DNA from: Paracoccus salsus | Lineage (GTDB): Bacteria > Pseudomonadota > Alphaproteobacteria > Rhodobacterales > Rhodobacteraceae | DNA length: 64,000 nucleotides | Assembly (NCBI RefSeq): GCF_021556615.1 | Contig: NZ_JAKGGD010000004.1 | Location: forward strand, 248,001 to 312,000 | Direction: 5' to 3' | Part shown: positions 9,178 to 20,206 of the stretch, piece by piece | Layout: each line of letters opens with the position of its first letter | Numbering within the stretch: position 1 is the stretch's first letter | Translations under genes and position numbers: made by a program | Notes under the pieces: model-generated | Database searches by the model: none | Told to the model about the DNA's origin: nothing | Seen by the model: only the letters and a program-made list of their open reading frames with translations

Positions 9178-10803
9178 TCAGAGATCCATCAGCAGGCGGC
9201 GCGGATCCTCCAGCGCCTCCTTGACCCGCACCAGGAAGGTCACGGCGCCCTTGCCGTCCACGACCCGGTGGTCGTAGCTGAGCGCCAGATACATCATCGG
9301 GCGGATGACGATCTGGCCGCCGACGACCATCGGGCGTTCCTGGATCTTGTGCATGCCCAGGATACCCGATTGCGGCGGGTTCAGGATCGGGCTGGACATC
9401 AGCGAGCCGTAGACGCCGCCATTCGAGATGGTGAACGTGCCGCCCTGCATCTCGGCCATCGACAGCTTGCCGTCCCGGCCCTTGGTGCCCAGGTCGCCGA
9501 TCTCCTTCTCGATCGCGGCGAAGCCCTTCTGGTCGGCGTCACGGACCACCGGGACGACCAGTCCCGAGGGCGTGCCGACGGCAACGCCCATGTTGACATA
9601 GTTCTTGTAGACGATGTCGGTGCCGTCGATCTCGGCATTGACCTCGGGCACTTCCTTCAGCGCATGGCAGCAGGCCTTCACGAAGAAGGACATGAAGCCC
9701 AGCTTCACCTTGTGCTTCTTTTCGAACACATCCTTGTATTCGTTGCGAAGCTGCATGATGGCCGACATGTCGGCCTCGTTATAGGTGGTCAGCATCGCCG
9801 CCGTGTTCTGGGCGTCCTTCAGGCGGCGCGCGATGGTCTGGCGCAGGCGGGTCATCTTGACCCGTTCCTCGCGCTGCGCATCCTGGGGCGCCGAGGGCGC
9901 GCGGGGGGCCTCGGCGGGCGCCGCAGGCTTCGGGGCCGACCCGGCCTTGGCGACGTCCTCTTTCATCACCCGGCCATCGCGACCGGTGCCGGTGACCTGA
10001 TCCCGGTCCACGCCCTTCTCGGCCATCGCCTTCTTCGCCGATGGCGCGTCCTCGACATCCTCGCGCAGCCTCATCTCCTCGGGTCCGGCGTCCTTTGCCT
10101 TTTCCTCGGGGGCGGCGGGTTCGGGGCTGTCGGAGGACTCGTCGGCAGACTCATCGGCGGTCGCGCCTTCGGAGATCACCGCCAGCCTGGCCTTCGCATC
10201 GACGGTCGCGCCCTCCTCGGCCACGATCTCGGCCAACACGCCCGAGGCCGGAGCCGGAACCTCGACCGACACCTTGTCGGTTTCCAGTTCGCACAGCATC
10301 TCGTCGGCGCTGACCTGGTCGCCGACCTTCTTGAACCAGGTCGCCACGGTCGCCTCGGTCACGCTTTCACCCAGCGCCGGCACCATGACGTCAACGGATT
10401 TGCCGCTCATCTTCTTCTTTTCCTCCGGGGCACTCTGGGCCTTGTCCTCGGCCTTCGTCTTGTCGGCCTTTGCCTCGGCCTTCGGTTTGTCTGCCTTGCC
10501 GTCGGCCTTGGCCTCGGCCTTGCTGTCGGGCGCGGATTTCTGCGCGCTGCCGCCGGCTTTCGCGCCGGCCTCGTCGATCTGGGCCAGCAGCGCGTCGGGG
10601 GCGACGGTCTCGCCCTCGGCGGCCACGATCTCGGCCAGCACGCCGGCGGCCGGGCTGGGGACCTCGACGGTGACCTTGTCGGTTTCCAGCTCGCACAGCA
10701 TTTCATCGACCTCGACCGCATCGCCCGGCTTCTTGAACCAGGTCGCGACGGTCGCCTCGGTAACGGATTCGCCCAGAGTGGGCACGCGGACTTCGGTGGG
10801 CAT
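9178..10803 (-). CDS. sucB: Dihydrolipoyllysine succinyltransferase (E2) of 2-oxoglutarate dehydrogenase, two lipoyl domains
   Basis: The 541-residue protein carries two lipoyl domains (about residues 1-75 and 137-212), each with the lipoylated lysine in ELETDKV (K43 in the first). A highly charged Ala/Lys/Glu linker separates them. A peripheral E1/E3-binding domain follows (about 250-290, with a GTGRDGRV signature), then the C-terminal catalytic domain with [12 protein letters not shown]. It moves the succinyl group to CoA. Many bacterial SucB proteins have one lipoyl domain, so the duplicate is notable. Its start lies 4 bp past the stop of sucA. Confidence 0.97.
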   Translation of the reverse strand: MPTEVRVPTLGESVTEATVATWFKKPGDAVEVDEMLCELETDKVTVEVPSPAAGVLAEIVAAEGETVAPDALLAQIDEAGAKAGGSAQKSAPDSKAEAKADGKADKPKAEAKADKTKAEDKAQSAPEEKKKMSGKSVDVMVPALGESVTEATVATWFKKVGDQVSADEMLCELETDKVSVEVPAPASGVLAEIVAEEGATVDAKARLAVISEGATADESADESSDSPEPAAPEEKAKDAGPEEMRLREDVEDAPSAKKAMAEKGVDRDQVTGTGRDGRVMKEDVAKAGSAPKPAAPAEAPRAPSAPQDAQREERVKMTRLRQTIARRLKDAQNTAAMLTTYNEADMSAIMQLRNEYKDVFEKKHKVKLGFMSFFVKACCHALKEVPEVNAEIDGTDIVYKNYVNMGVAVGTPSGLVVPVVRDADQKGFAAIEKEIGDLGTKGRDGKLSMAEMQGGTFTISNGGVYGSLMSSPILNPPQSGILGMHKIQERPMVVGGQIVIRPMMYLALSYDHRVVDGKGAVTFLVRVKEALEDPRRLLMDL

Positions 10804-10807
10804 CAGA

Positions 10808-13774
10808 TCATCCTTCGATATTCAGCGCTTCGTTCACCAGCGCCTCTTGTTCTGCCTTGTGGCGCGAGGCGAGGCCGGTCGCGGGCGAGGCCGCCGCGTT
10901 GCGGCCGACATAGCGGGGGCGGGTGTGTTTTGACCCCAGCCGTTCCAGAACCCATTCCAGATAGGGTTCGACAAAGGTCCAGCCGCCCTGGTTCTTGGGC
11001 TCTTCCTGGCACCAGATCACCTCGGCCTGCTTGAAGCGGCCCAGCTCCTTGACCATCGCCTGCGCCGGGAACGGATAGAACTGCTCCAGTCGCAGCAGGT
11101 AGACATCGGTGATGCCGGCCTCGTCGCGGGCCTTCAGCAGGTCGAAATAGACCTTGCCCGAGCAGATCACGATGCGCTTGATCTTGCCATCCGCGACCAG
11201 CTTGGTCGGCGAACTGCCACGCTGCGCGTCGTCCCACAGAAGCCGGTGGAAGGTCGAGCCGGTCTGGAATTCCTCGGCCTTGCTGACCGCCAGCGGGTGG
11301 CGCAGCAGCGATTTCGGGGTCATCATCACCAGCGGCTTGCGAAACCCGCGATGGATCTGCCGGCGCAGGATGTGGAAATAGTTCGCGGGCGTCGTGCAGT
11401 TCGCGATGATCCAGTTGTCCTCGGCGCACATCTGCAGAAAGCGTTCGAGGCGGGCCGAGGAATGTTCCGGACCCTGGCCTTCGAAGCCGTGCGGCAGCAG
11501 CATGACAAGGCCGGACATCCGCAGCCATTTCTTTTCGCCCGACGAGATGAACTGGTCGAACATGATCTGGGCGCCATTGGCGAAGTCGCCGAACTGGGCC
11601 TCCCACAGCGTCAGGGTGTTCGGCTCGGCCAGCGAATAGCCGTATTCGAAACCAAGCACCGCGTATTCCGACAGCATCGAGTCGATGACCTCGTAGCGGG
11701 CCTGACCCTCTTCGATATTGTTGAGCGGGTAGTAGCGGTCCTCGGTCTTCTGGTCGATCACCGCCGAATGGCGCTGGCTGAACGTGCCTCGCGTACTGTC
11801 CTGACCGGCCAGACGAACGCCGTGGCCCTCGAGCAGAAGCGAACCGAAGGCCAGCGCCTCGCCGGTGGCCCAGTCGAAGCCCTCGCCGGATTCGAACATC
11901 TTGCGCTTGGCTTCAAGAAGCCGGGTGACGGTCTTGTGCACGTTCACCCCGTCGGGCACGCTGCTGAGCGCGCGTCCGATCCGGGTCATCGCCTCGGGGC
12001 TGACGCCGGTCTCGCCGGCGACGTATTCGGCGCCCTCGCGTTCGAAGCCGGACCATTTCCCGTCCAGCCAGTCGGCCTTGTTCGGCTTGAAGTTCTTGCC
12101 GATGTCGAACTCTTCGTTCAGATGTGCCTGGAAGGCGGCCTTCATGTCCTCGATCTCGCCCTCGGGGATCAGCCCGTCAGCGACCAGCCGTTCGGTATAC
12201 AATTGCAGCGTCGTCTTGTGCGACTTGATGCTGTTGTACATCGCCGGGTTGGTGAACATCGGCTCGTCGCCTTCGTTGTGACCGAAGCGGCGATAGCAGA
12301 AGATGTCCAGAACCACGTCCTTGTGGAATTTCTGGCGGAATTCGATCGCGACGCGAGCCGCGTGCACCACCGCCTCGGGATCGTCGCCGTTGACGTGGAA
12401 GATCGGCGCCTCGACCATCAGCGCGATATCGGTCGGGTAGGGCGAGGTGCGGCTGAAATGCGGGGCGGTGGTGAAACCGATCTGGTTGTTCACGACGATA
12501 TGGATCGTGCCGCCGGTGCGGTGGCCGCGAATGCCCGACAGCTGCAGGCATTCGGCGACCACGCCCTGTCCGGCGAAGGCCGCATCGCCATGCAGCAGGA
12601 TGGGCAGCGAGGCGGTCCGTTCCTTCCGGTCGTTCATCTGGTCCTGTTTTGCGCGCACCTTTCCCAGCACGACGGGATTGACCGCCTCGAGATGACTGGG
12701 ATTGGCAGTCAGCGACAGATGCACGGTGTTGCCGTCGAACTCACGGTCCGAACTGGCGCCGAGATGGTATTTCACGTCGCCTGACCCGTCCACGTCCTCG
12801 GGCTTGAAGCTGCCACCCTGGAATTCGTGAAAGATTGCGCGGTAGGGCTTTGACAGCACATTGGCCAGCACCGACAGCCGGCCCCGGTGGGGCATGCCGA
12901 AGACGATCTCCTGAACACCCAGCGCGCCGCCGCGCTTGATGATCTGTTCCATCGCCGGGATCAGCGCCTCGGCGCCATCAAGACCGAAGCGCTTGGTGCC
13001 CATATACTTGACGTGCAGGAACTTCTCGAAGCCCTCGGCCTCGACCAGCTTGTTCAGGATGGCGCGGCGGCCGGTCTTGGTGAACTGGATTTCCTTGCCG
13101 TAACCCTCGATCCGCTCCTTCAGCCATGCGGCTTCCTCGGGGTTCGAGATGTGCATGTATTGCAGCGCGAAGGTGCCGCAATAGGTGCGTTTCATCAGAT
13201 CGGTGATCTGGCGGATCGTGGCGATCTCGAGGCCCAGCACGTTGTCGATGAAGATCGGACGGTCCAGATCGCCGGATTCGAAACCGTAGGTCGAGGGCCG
13301 CAATTCGCCATGGTCGGGAACGCTGCGCAGCCCCAGCGGGTCCAGATTGGCGTGCAGATGGCCGCGGATCCGGAAGGCGCGGATCAGCATCAGCGCGCGG
13401 ATACTGTCCAGCACCGCCTGGCGCATCTGCTGGGTGGTCAGCTCGACGCCCTTTTCGGTGGCCTTCTGCGCGATCTTCCGGATCGCGGCGTCGGCGTCGG
13501 ACTTGCTGGATTGCGGCCATTCGCCGGTCAGCGCGGCGGTGGTGTCATCGACCGGCGCCGGCGGCCAGTCGGCGCGTTTCCAGCTTGCACCCTCGGCCTC
13601 GCGGACCGCGTCGGCCTCGGCATCGCCCAGACCACGAAAGAATTCATCCCAGGCCTGATCGACCGCTTCCGGGTCTTTCGCCCACTGGCCGTAAAGCTGT
13701 TCGACCCAGGCGGCGTTGTGGCCCTGAAGGAACGAGGAGTCGTGGAAATCGGTGTTCTTGGGTTGGTCGTTCAT
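10808..13774 (-). CDS. sucA: 2-oxoglutarate dehydrogenase E1 component
   Basis: A 988-residue thiamine diphosphate enzyme that decarboxylates 2-oxoglutarate and succinylates the E2 lipoyl group. The N-terminus ([17 protein letters not shown]) is the conserved E2/E3-binding peptide. The ThDP signature [13 protein letters not shown] with a downstream NNQIGFTT lies near residue 395-430, and [20 protein letters not shown] near 755. ATG 13774 was chosen rather than 13786 because GAGGTCCACC precedes it. It is followed at 4 bp by sucB. It is preceded by two small lipoprotein genes, an arrangement that places them between sucD and sucA. Confidence 0.97.
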   Translation of the reverse strand: MNDQPKNTDFHDSSFLQGHNAAWVEQLYGQWAKDPEAVDQAWDEFFRGLGDAEADAVREAEGASWKRADWPPAPVDDTTAALTGEWPQSSKSDADAAIRKIAQKATEKGVELTTQQMRQAVLDSIRALMLIRAFRIRGHLHANLDPLGLRSVPDHGELRPSTYGFESGDLDRPIFIDNVLGLEIATIRQITDLMKRTYCGTFALQYMHISNPEEAAWLKERIEGYGKEIQFTKTGRRAILNKLVEAEGFEKFLHVKYMGTKRFGLDGAEALIPAMEQIIKRGGALGVQEIVFGMPHRGRLSVLANVLSKPYRAIFHEFQGGSFKPEDVDGSGDVKYHLGASSDREFDGNTVHLSLTANPSHLEAVNPVVLGKVRAKQDQMNDRKERTASLPILLHGDAAFAGQGVVAECLQLSGIRGHRTGGTIHIVVNNQIGFTTAPHFSRTSPYPTDIALMVEAPIFHVNGDDPEAVVHAARVAIEFRQKFHKDVVLDIFCYRRFGHNEGDEPMFTNPAMYNSIKSHKTTLQLYTERLVADGLIPEGEIEDMKAAFQAHLNEEFDIGKNFKPNKADWLDGKWSGFEREGAEYVAGETGVSPEAMTRIGRALSSVPDGVNVHKTVTRLLEAKRKMFESGEGFDWATGEALAFGSLLLEGHGVRLAGQDSTRGTFSQRHSAVIDQKTEDRYYPLNNIEEGQARYEVIDSMLSEYAVLGFEYGYSLAEPNTLTLWEAQFGDFANGAQIMFDQFISSGEKKWLRMSGLVMLLPHGFEGQGPEHSSARLERFLQMCAEDNWIIANCTTPANYFHILRRQIHRGFRKPLVMMTPKSLLRHPLAVSKAEEFQTGSTFHRLLWDDAQRGSSPTKLVADGKIKRIVICSGKVYFDLLKARDEAGITDVYLLRLEQFYPFPAQAMVKELGRFKQAEVIWCQEEPKNQGGWTFVEPYLEWVLERLGSKHTRPRYVGRNAAASPATGLASRHKAEQEALVNEALNIEG

Positions 13775-13890
13775 GGTGGACCTCACAGGTCAGGAAAAGC
13801 GGATGAAGCGGTAGCCGGGGATCGAGCCGGATGGAGCCGGGAAGGCGGCCGAGGCGGGCATGGCGGCCGCCGCCGCGGAGAACGCGCCGC

Positions 13891-14394
13891 CTAGCCGCAT
13901 TTGACGACCATGACCTTCACGCCCGGCATGGCGCTGGACCCGCCCGACGTGTTGGTGCGCGCACTGGCGACACCGGCATCGCCGCACAGGCGTCCGGCGA
14001 CGCCCTCGACGCTGGCGGGTTCGGTGCGGTCGGGCCGGAAGAGCACGCTGAAGCCCCGGTCGGCATTGCCGGTGACCGCGACGACGGCGTTCTGGCGCAT
14101 GCCGGTGCGGGCATCGACCGGGCCCGAGAAGCCGGGCGCGGCGGGCTTGGGTTCCTCGGGCTGGGATGCCGCAGGCGCAGCCGCGGGCAAGGGCATCTCG
14201 ATCGGCCGCGGGGCAGGGACGGCGGCCGGTGCGGTGGCCGCGCGTGCGGCCGGCGCCGGGGCCGACGATCGCGCCGCCGGTGTCTGAAGATGTGCGGGCA
14301 CGACCGCGCAGCCGGCCAGCGACAGCACGGCCAGGACCGCCGCCGCGCGACCGCGCGCCAGACTGTGCATGAGGGTGTTCTTCTTGAAGGTCAT
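13891..14394 (-). CDS. Small lipoprotein, paralogue of its upstream neighbour
   Basis: A 167-residue predicted lipoprotein: a KK...R n-region, hydrophobic AAAVLAVLSLAGC with lipobox Cys29 (Cys21 if the ATG at 14370 is used), an Ala/Pro-rich linker to about residue 95, then a folded C-terminal domain of about 75 residues ending KVMVVKCG. That domain, with the pattern GFSVLFRPDR...LCG...VKCG, matches the neighbour's GWRLIYHPDR...LCG...VYCG, so the two are tandem paralogues, each with two C-terminal cysteines. The start 14394 lies 13 bp after the neighbour's stop. I do not recognise a named family. It sits directly upstream of sucA. Confidence 0.75.
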   Translation of the reverse strand: MTFKKNTLMHSLARGRAAAVLAVLSLAGCAVVPAHLQTPAARSSAPAPAARAATAPAAVPAPRPIEMPLPAAAPAASQPEEPKPAAPGFSGPVDARTGMRQNAVVAVTGNADRGFSVLFRPDRTEPASVEGVAGRLCGDAGVASARTNTSGGSSAMPGVKVMVVKCG

Positions 14395-14407
14395 GTCTGG
14401 AATCCGA

Positions 14408-14809
14408 TCAACCACAATAGACATCGATGATGACGGCGCCGGGGTCGGAATAGGGGTCGAGCCGCGGGATGTTCTCGATCCGCGCGACCGGCCGCCGTTC
14501 CAGCCCGCACAGCGCGCGGGCAGCGCCCTGTCCGGCATTCGGCGGCGCACGGTCAGGGTGATAGATCAACCGCCAGCCGTAATCGCGGCGCGCGACTGTG
14601 CGCACGGATTCCGGGGGCAGGGTGCTGGCCTGATGCAGGTCGGTGCGGGCCGGGATGCCGCCGGGCAGGATCAGGTCGGTGGATCGCTGGCCGCAGGCGG
14701 CCAGCGTCAGCAGGGCGGCCAGCGACAGCGGTCCGACCGTGAAACGGACAGGCACCGGGCGTGACGCCGCGGCAATGGCCGGTCCTGGCTGGGGCTGATG
14801 CTGGCTCAA
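14408..14809 (-). CDS. Small lipoprotein between sucD and sucA
   Basis: Predicted lipoprotein of about 133 residues. The hydrophobic stretch GPLSLAALLTLAACG with a preceding Arg is a clear type II signal. The mature part ends RLIYHPDR...ALCGLERR...IIDVYCG and is a paralogue of the next gene. The start is uncertain. A TTG at 14809 follows GAGGCAGGA, a GTG at 14755 would begin just before the signal peptide, and an ATG at 14845 lies in the loop of a strong hairpin and is less likely. The two C-terminal cysteines could pair in the periplasm. Function unknown. Confidence 0.65.
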   Translation of the reverse strand: MSQHQPQPGPAIAAASRPVPVRFTVGPLSLAALLTLAACGQRSTDLILPGGIPARTDLHQASTLPPESVRTVARRDYGWRLIYHPDRAPPNAGQGAARALCGLERRPVARIENIPRLDPYSDPGAVIIDVYCG

Positions 14810-14833
14810 TTCCTGCCTCGCACGGTGGGTGGT

Positions 14834-14865
14834 CCCGCGCCCCATAGTCAGATGGGGGGCGCGGG
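14834..14865 (-). terminator. 10-bp perfect stem-loop just after sucD
   Basis: CCCGCGCCCC and GGGGCGCGGG form a perfect 10-pair stem with a 12-nt loop, starting 12 bp past the sucD stop. There is no clear T run in the minus-strand direction. It could end or attenuate the mdh/sucCD transcript before the lipoprotein-sucAB genes, or protect the sucCD mRNA 3' end. Confidence 0.6.
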
Positions 14866-14876
14866 CTGTCAAATCA

Positions 14877-15761
14877 TCAGCCCTTTATGGCTTTCAGAAC
14901 CGCCTCGCCAAGCCCCGCGGGGCTTTCGGCGACCACGATTCCGGCCTTCTTCATGGCTTCGATCTTCGATTCAGCATCGCCCTTGCCACCCGACACGATC
15001 GCGCCGGCATGGCCCATGCGGCGGCCCGGAGGCGCGGTGCGGCCAGCGATGAAACCCGCCGTGGGCTTCCATTTGCCCTTCTTCTTCTGCTGGGCCAGGA
15101 ATTCGGCGGCCTCCTCCTCGGCCGAGCCGCCGATCTCGCCGATCATGATGATCGACTCGGTCTCGTCGTCGTCGAGGAACATCGCCAGCACGTCGATATG
15201 TTCCATCCCCTTGATCGGGTCGCCGCCGATGCCGACGGCGCTGGACTGGCCCAGTCCGACATCCGAGGTCTGCTTGACCGCCTCGTAGGTCAGCGTGCCC
15301 GAGCGTGATACCACGCCGACGCTGCCGCGCTTGAAGATGCTGCCGGGCATGATGCCGATCTTGCATTCGTCCGGCGTCATGATGCCGGGGCAGTTCGGGC
15401 CGATCAGGCGCGAGGCGCTGCCTTCCAGCGCGCGCTTCACGCGCATCATGTCCAGAACCGGGATGCCCTCGGTGATCGCCACGATCAGCGGGATCTGCGC
15501 GTCGATGGCTTCCAGGATCGAGTCCGCCGCGAAGGGGGGCGGGACATAGATCGCGGTCGCGGTGGCGCCGGTCTTGGCAACGGCCTCATGGACGCTGTTG
15601 AACACGGGCATGTCCAGATGTTCGATCCCGCCCTTGCCAGGCGTGACGCCGCCGACCATTTGCGTGCCATAGGCGATCGCCTGTTCGGTGTGGAAGGTGC
15701 CCTGGGACCCGGTGATCCCCTGGCAGATGACTTTGGTGTTCTTGTCGACGAGAATGGCCAT
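14877..15761 (-). CDS. sucD: Succinyl-CoA synthetase alpha subunit
   Basis: The 294-residue subunit binds CoA and carries the phosphohistidine of succinate-CoA ligase. The N-terminal CoA-binding Rossmann part has [13 protein letters not shown] (residues 12-24), which also binds the CoA phosphates. The active-site loop [16 protein letters not shown] near residue 246 contains the phosphorylated His. The length is standard. It starts 4 bp after the sucC stop, forming a tight sucCD pair. The stop is followed by a strong stem-loop and then two lipoprotein genes before sucA. Confidence 0.98.
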   Translation of the reverse strand: MAILVDKNTKVICQGITGSQGTFHTEQAIAYGTQMVGGVTPGKGGIEHLDMPVFNSVHEAVAKTGATATAIYVPPPFAADSILEAIDAQIPLIVAITEGIPVLDMMRVKRALEGSASRLIGPNCPGIMTPDECKIGIMPGSIFKRGSVGVVSRSGTLTYEAVKQTSDVGLGQSSAVGIGGDPIKGMEHIDVLAMFLDDDETESIIMIGEIGGSAEEEAAEFLAQQKKKGKWKPTAGFIAGRTAPPGRRMGHAGAIVSGGKGDAESKIEAMKKAGIVVAESPAGLGEAVLKAIKG

Positions 15762-15765
15762 CGGG

Positions 15766-16959
15766 TTATCCTTTCACCGCTTTGACAATCTTCTCGGCCG
15801 CATCCGACAGATCGTCGGCCGAGGTCACGTTGAGACCGCTACCCGCGATGATCTCCTTGCCCTTCTCGACATTGGTGCCTTCCAGACGCACGACCAGTGG
15901 AACCTGCAGGCCGACCTCCTTCACGGCGGCGACGATGCCTTCCGCGATGATGTCGCAGCGCATGATGCCGCCGAAGATGTTGACCAGGATACCTTTGACG
16001 TTCGGATCGCTGGTGATGATCTTGAACGCCTCGGTGACCTTGTCCTTGGTCGCGCCGCCGCCGACGTCGAGGAAGTTGGCCGGTTCCGCGCCATACAGCT
16101 TGATGATGTCCATGGTCGCCATCGCCAGACCGGCGCCGTTGACCATGCAGCCGATCTCGCCGTCCAGCGCGATGTAGTTCAGGTCGAATTTCGAGGCGGC
16201 CAGCTCCTTGCTGTCTTCCTCGGTCTCGTCGCGCAGCGCCATGATGTCGGACTGGCGATAGAGGGCGTTGTTGTCGAAGCCCATCTTGGCGTCGAGGCAT
16301 TTGATCTGCCCCTCGGGGGTGACGATCAGCGGGTTGATCTCCAGCATCTCCATGTCCTTCTCGATGAACATGCGATACAGATTCCGGACCAGCGCCACGC
16401 ATTGCTTGACCTGACCGCCGGTAAGACCCAGCGCGAAGGCGACGCGGCGGCCATGGAAATCCGACAGGCCCGAGGCCGGATCGACGCTGAAGCTGACGAT
16501 CTTCTCGGGGGTCTTCGCGGCGACTTCCTCGATGTCCATGCCACCTTCGGTCGAGGCGACGAAGCTGACGCGGCTGGTCTGGCGATCGACCAGCAGGGCC
16601 AGGTACAGTTCGCGCGCGATGTCGCTGCCATCCTCGATATAGATGCGGTTGACCTGCTTGCCGGCCGGGCCGGTCTGGTGGGTCACGAGGGTGCGGCCCA
16701 GCATCTGCCGGGACATCTCTTCGGCCTCGGCCACCGACTTGGCCAGCCGCACGCCGCCCTTCTCGCCGGCCGCGGCTTCCTTGAAATGGCCCTTGCCGCG
16801 GCCACCGGCATGGATCTGCGCCTTGACGACCCAAAGCGGGCCGTCCATCTCGCCCGCGGCTGCCTTGGCCTCGTCGGCCTTTACCACAACCCTGCCATCG
16901 CTGACCGGCGCGCCATACTGACGCAGCAGCGCCTTGGCCTGATATTCGTGGATGTTCAT
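15766..16959 (-). CDS. sucC: Succinyl-CoA synthetase beta subunit
   Basis: The 397-residue beta subunit has an N-terminal ATP-grasp fold ([22 protein letters not shown], then [18 protein letters not shown] near residues 45-65) and a C-terminal power-helix domain with [14 protein letters not shown] near 320. It makes ATP or GTP from succinyl-CoA, with specificity not evident by eye. AAGGGGGT precedes ATG 16959. The 338-bp region between it and mdh holds a paired GTGATCAC operator and the likely promoter, so sucC can be transcribed independently of mdh. Confidence 0.98.
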   Translation of the reverse strand: MNIHEYQAKALLRQYGAPVSDGRVVVKADEAKAAAGEMDGPLWVVKAQIHAGGRGKGHFKEAAAGEKGGVRLAKSVAEAEEMSRQMLGRTLVTHQTGPAGKQVNRIYIEDGSDIARELYLALLVDRQTSRVSFVASTEGGMDIEEVAAKTPEKIVSFSVDPASGLSDFHGRRVAFALGLTGGQVKQCVALVRNLYRMFIEKDMEMLEINPLIVTPEGQIKCLDAKMGFDNNALYRQSDIMALRDETEEDSKELAASKFDLNYIALDGEIGCMVNGAGLAMATMDIIKLYGAEPANFLDVGGGATKDKVTEAFKIITSDPNVKGILVNIFGGIMRCDIIAEGIVAAVKEVGLQVPLVVRLEGTNVEKGKEIIAGSGLNVTSADDLSDAAEKIVKAVKG

Positions 16960-16993
16960 CCCGACCCCCTTGTTCGGTTCGACAGATTTGCCG

Positions 16994-17003
16994 TTGTATT
17001 GGC
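16994..17003 (-). promoter_or_regulatory. GCCAATACAA decamer upstream of sucC, shared with sdhC
   Basis: The decamer GCCAATACAA lies in the sucC leader, 34 bp before the start codon, downstream of the paired operator. The same ten bases occur in the sdhC upstream region at 21993-22002 in the same direction relative to transcription. It may mark a transcription start zone or a second regulatory site. The role is unproven. Confidence 0.35.
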
Positions 17004-17069
17004 ACAGACTGTCCTAGCCTAGAAACGTTTTCCCGGCAAAGAGCCGAAAACCGGCAGGAAGACGCATAA

Positions 17070-17100
17070 TGTGATCACAGTCCGAAAATCCGTGATCACA
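17070..17100. promoter_or_regulatory. Paired palindromic operator upstream of sucC
   Basis: Two GTGATCAC palindromes lie at 17071-17078 and 17092-17099, 21 bp apart start to start (two helical turns). In the direction of sucC transcription the distal copy reads TTGTGATCACG and the proximal copy TGTGATCACA. The identical pair with identical spacing precedes sdhC. The proximal site is about 110 bp before the sucC start. The regulator is not identified by sequence. Confidence 0.75.
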
Positions 17101-17247
17101 ATCGCGCCGCTGTTAACGCCAGCAGGGCGATTCGGTTTGCCGGGCGGCGGGCGTCCGGTTCAGGAGAATCATGCAAACGCCGGCATTGCCATGGAAAAGT
17201 CGGGCGAGGCCATATCGCGCCATGCCGCGGGGAACGCCGAACGACAC

Positions 17248-17273
17248 ACGGCGCGCCAGTCAGGGCGCGCCGT
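17248..17273. terminator. Stem-loop downstream of mdh
   Basis: ACGGCGCGCC, loop AGTCAG, GGCGCGCCGT is a perfect 10-pair hairpin 25 bp past the mdh stop codon on the minus strand. There is no obvious T run. It separates mdh from the sucC promoter region. Between it and the operator pair (17101-17247) I see no gene. Confidence 0.6.
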
Positions 17274-17297
17274 CCGGACGATCGCGAGTTGCGCGGA

Positions 17298-18299
<1,002 letters not shown>

Positions 18300-18542
18300 T
18301 TAAGGGGTCGCGAAACGAATCGCAAGCCTCTGGCGCCGCGACGCGGCGCTGATGGCCCTAACACCTGCCGCAAGGCGGCAGCGGGCGCGGCAGATCGCGT
18401 CGCGCAAAAGCGGGCCGCGGCGGCTGTCGCAGGGGATGCCGCCGGTGCAGGCGGTGGAGAGATGCCGCGCCGCGGCATAAAGTCCCTTGCCATTTCTGAC
18501 GCGGTTGGGCAGTTTCGCGCAAGAAAATTGCCGGAGGTTGTC

Positions 18543-19394
18543 ATGGCCCGTCCTTACAGGTCCGTTCTCTATATTCCCGCCGCCAATACGCGTGCCATGG
18601 AGAAGGCGCGCGGACTGGCCGCGGATGCGATCATCTTCGATCTCGAGGATGCGGTCGCGCCGGGCGAAAAGGCCGCCGCGCGCGATGCCCTGACGGCGGC
18701 GCTGGCCGCGGATTATGGCCAGCGGGCACGGATCGTGCGGATCAACGGGCTGGCCAGCGACTGGGGCCGCGACGATGCGCGGTTCTGCGCCGAGACACTG
18801 GGCCGCCGTGCCGATGCGGTGCTGATCCCCAAGGTCGATGCCGCGGCCGACCTGGACCGGGTGGCCACGTTGATCCCCGACACGCCGCTCTGGGCGATGA
18901 TGGAGACGCCGCTGGGGATGCTGAATGCCGCCGGCATCGCCGCGCATCCCCGGCTGGAGGGGCTGGTGATGGGCACCAACGATCTGGCCAAGGAACTGAA
19001 CAGCCGGTTCCGCGCGGACCGCCTGCCGATGCAGGCCGGCCTGGGTCTGTGCCTGCTGGCCGCGAAGGCGCATGGCAAGGTGATCGTGGATGGCGTGTTC
19101 AACGCCTTCAAGGATGACGAGGGCCTGCGCGCCGAATGCGAACAGGGCCGCGACATGGGCTTTGACGGCAAGACGCTGATCCATCCGGCGCAGCTTGCCG
19201 TGGCCAACGAGTGCTTCGCCCCGACCGAGGCCGAGGTCGACCTGGCCCGCCGTCAGATCGAGGCCTTCGAGCAGGCGACCGCCGAGGGCAAGGGTGTCGC
19301 GGTGGTGGACGGCAAGATCGTCGAGAACCTGCATGTCGAGACCGCCCGGAAGACGCTTGACCGATCGGCGGCGATTGCGGCGATGGCCGGATAA
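18543..19394 (+). CDS. mcl2: (3S)-malyl-CoA thioesterase-like HpcH/HpaI-family protein
   Basis: A 283-residue CitE/HpcH-type TIM barrel: RSVLYIPAANTRAMEKAR (residues 5-22), IIFDLEDAVAPGEKAAAR near 33-50 with metal-binding acids, WAMMETPLGMLNAAGI near 120, and GFDGKTLIHPAQL near 210. In Rhodobacter sphaeroides the paralogue Mcl2 lies between mdh and mch and hydrolyses (3S)-malyl-CoA to malate in the ethylmalonyl-CoA pathway. The same neighbours here support that call over malyl-CoA lyase (Mcl1), which is longer. GGAGGTTGTC precedes ATG 18543. Confidence 0.82.
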   Translation: MARPYRSVLYIPAANTRAMEKARGLAADAIIFDLEDAVAPGEKAAARDALTAALAADYGQRARIVRINGLASDWGRDDARFCAETLGRRADAVLIPKVDAAADLDRVATLIPDTPLWAMMETPLGMLNAAGIAAHPRLEGLVMGTNDLAKELNSRFRADRLPMQAGLGLCLLAAKAHGKVIVDGVFNAFKDDEGLRAECEQGRDMGFDGKTLIHPAQLAVANECFAPTEAEVDLARRQIEAFEQATAEGKGVAVVDGKIVENLHVETARKTLDRSAAIAAMAG

Positions 19395-19436
19395 GGGCAG
19401 GGTGGGCGCAATTCAAATCCAGCGGAAGGTATCCAG

Positions 19437-19988
19437 ATGCTGATCCTGATCCTCGGCGTCGCCCTGTGGTGGGCCGCGCATCTCTTCAAGCGCGTCGCGC
19501 CCGCGAAGCGGGCTGAAATGGGTGACAGGGGCAAGGGGCTTGTCGCCGCCGCGCTGATCCTGTCGGTCATCCTGATGACCTGGGGCTACAAGATCGCCGA
19601 CGGGCCGTTCTGGTGGGGGCCGTCGCCGGCGCTGGTGGGGATCAACAACCTGCTGGTGCTGATCGGCTTCTATCTCTACGCCGCCAGCGGCATGAAGACC
19701 CGCGTGACGGCGACGACCCGGCATCCGCAACTGATCGGCTTTTCCCTGTGGGCCTTCGCGCATCTGATGGTCAATGGCGACCTGCCCGGCCTGATCCTGT
19801 TCGGCGGCCTGCTGATCTGGGCGCAGGTCGAGATCGTCGTCATCAACCGCGCCGTGCCCGGCTGGACCCCGCCCGCCGGCCCGTTCCCGGCCCGCAAGGA
19901 AGCGATGGCCGCCGCCGGCGCGGTCATCGTCACGCTGGTGGTCGGGCTGATCCATGGCTGGATCGGGCCGTGGCCCTTCGGCGGCTAG
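19437..19988 (+). CDS. NnrU-family membrane protein
   Basis: A 183-residue integral membrane protein with about five hydrophobic segments (residues 1-18, 36-55, 62-80, 98-118 and 155-178). It has the NnrU landmarks TRHPQLIGFSLWAFAHLMVNGD near 93-115, including the conserved histidines. NnrU relatives are linked to nitric-oxide reduction and carotenoid isomerisation (Z-ISO), but the biochemical role of this one is unknown. It lies between mcl2 and a DUF1737 gene in one direction with 2-43 bp spacing, a linkage also seen in Rhodobacter. Confidence 0.85.
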   Translation: MLILILGVALWWAAHLFKRVAPAKRAEMGDRGKGLVAAALILSVILMTWGYKIADGPFWWGPSPALVGINNLLVLIGFYLYAASGMKTRVTATTRHPQLIGFSLWAFAHLMVNGDLPGLILFGGLLIWAQVEIVVINRAVPGWTPPAGPFPARKEAMAAAGAVIVTLVVGLIHGWIGPWPFGG

Positions 19989-19990
19989 CC

Positions 19991-20197
19991 ATGGCGCTGA
20001 TCTATCGCTGCATCACCGAGGACGACACGCCACGGTTCTGCCACCGGGTCAGTGCCGCCTTGTCCCAGGGCTGGGCGCTGCATGGCGCAGCGTCCATGGC
20101 CTTCGATCCGGTCAAGGGCGTGATGCGGCTGGCGCAGGCGGTCACCAAGGAGATCGACGGCGAATACCATCCCGACATGAAACTGGGCCAGCAATAA
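19991..20197 (+). CDS. Small DUF1737-type protein
   Basis: A 68-residue protein beginning MALIYRCITEDDTPRFCHRV and containing GWALHGAASMAFD, the short two-motif pattern of DUF1737. It has no signal or membrane segment. The ATG is 2 bp after the stop of the NnrU gene, indicating translational coupling. mch starts 9 bp downstream. Function unknown. A much longer frame covering it from 19613 is only the out-of-frame shadow of the NnrU gene. Confidence 0.8.
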   Translation: MALIYRCITEDDTPRFCHRVSAALSQGWALHGAASMAFDPVKGVMRLAQAVTKEIDGEYHPDMKLGQQ

Positions 20198-20206
20198 GGG
20201 GTCACG

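Noticed and set aside
8770-11034. A 754-codon plus-strand frame opposite sucB
   Set aside because: It is antisense to sucB, which has full domain evidence; long antisense frames are expected at high GC.
11246-12784. A 512-codon plus-strand frame opposite sucA
   Set aside because: Mirror frame of sucA with His/Asp/Gly/Arg-rich composition and no domain.
17070-17100. CRP or FNR site at the GTGATCAC pair
   Set aside because: The bases do not fit TGTGA-N6-TCACA or TTGAT-N4-ATCAA; the palindrome is a compact 8-mer repeated at 21 bp.
19381-19436. TTCAAATCC near 19415 as a tRNA T-loop
   Set aside because: It lies between mcl2 and the NnrU gene with no room for the rest of a tRNA, since mcl2 coding sequence occupies the upstream side.
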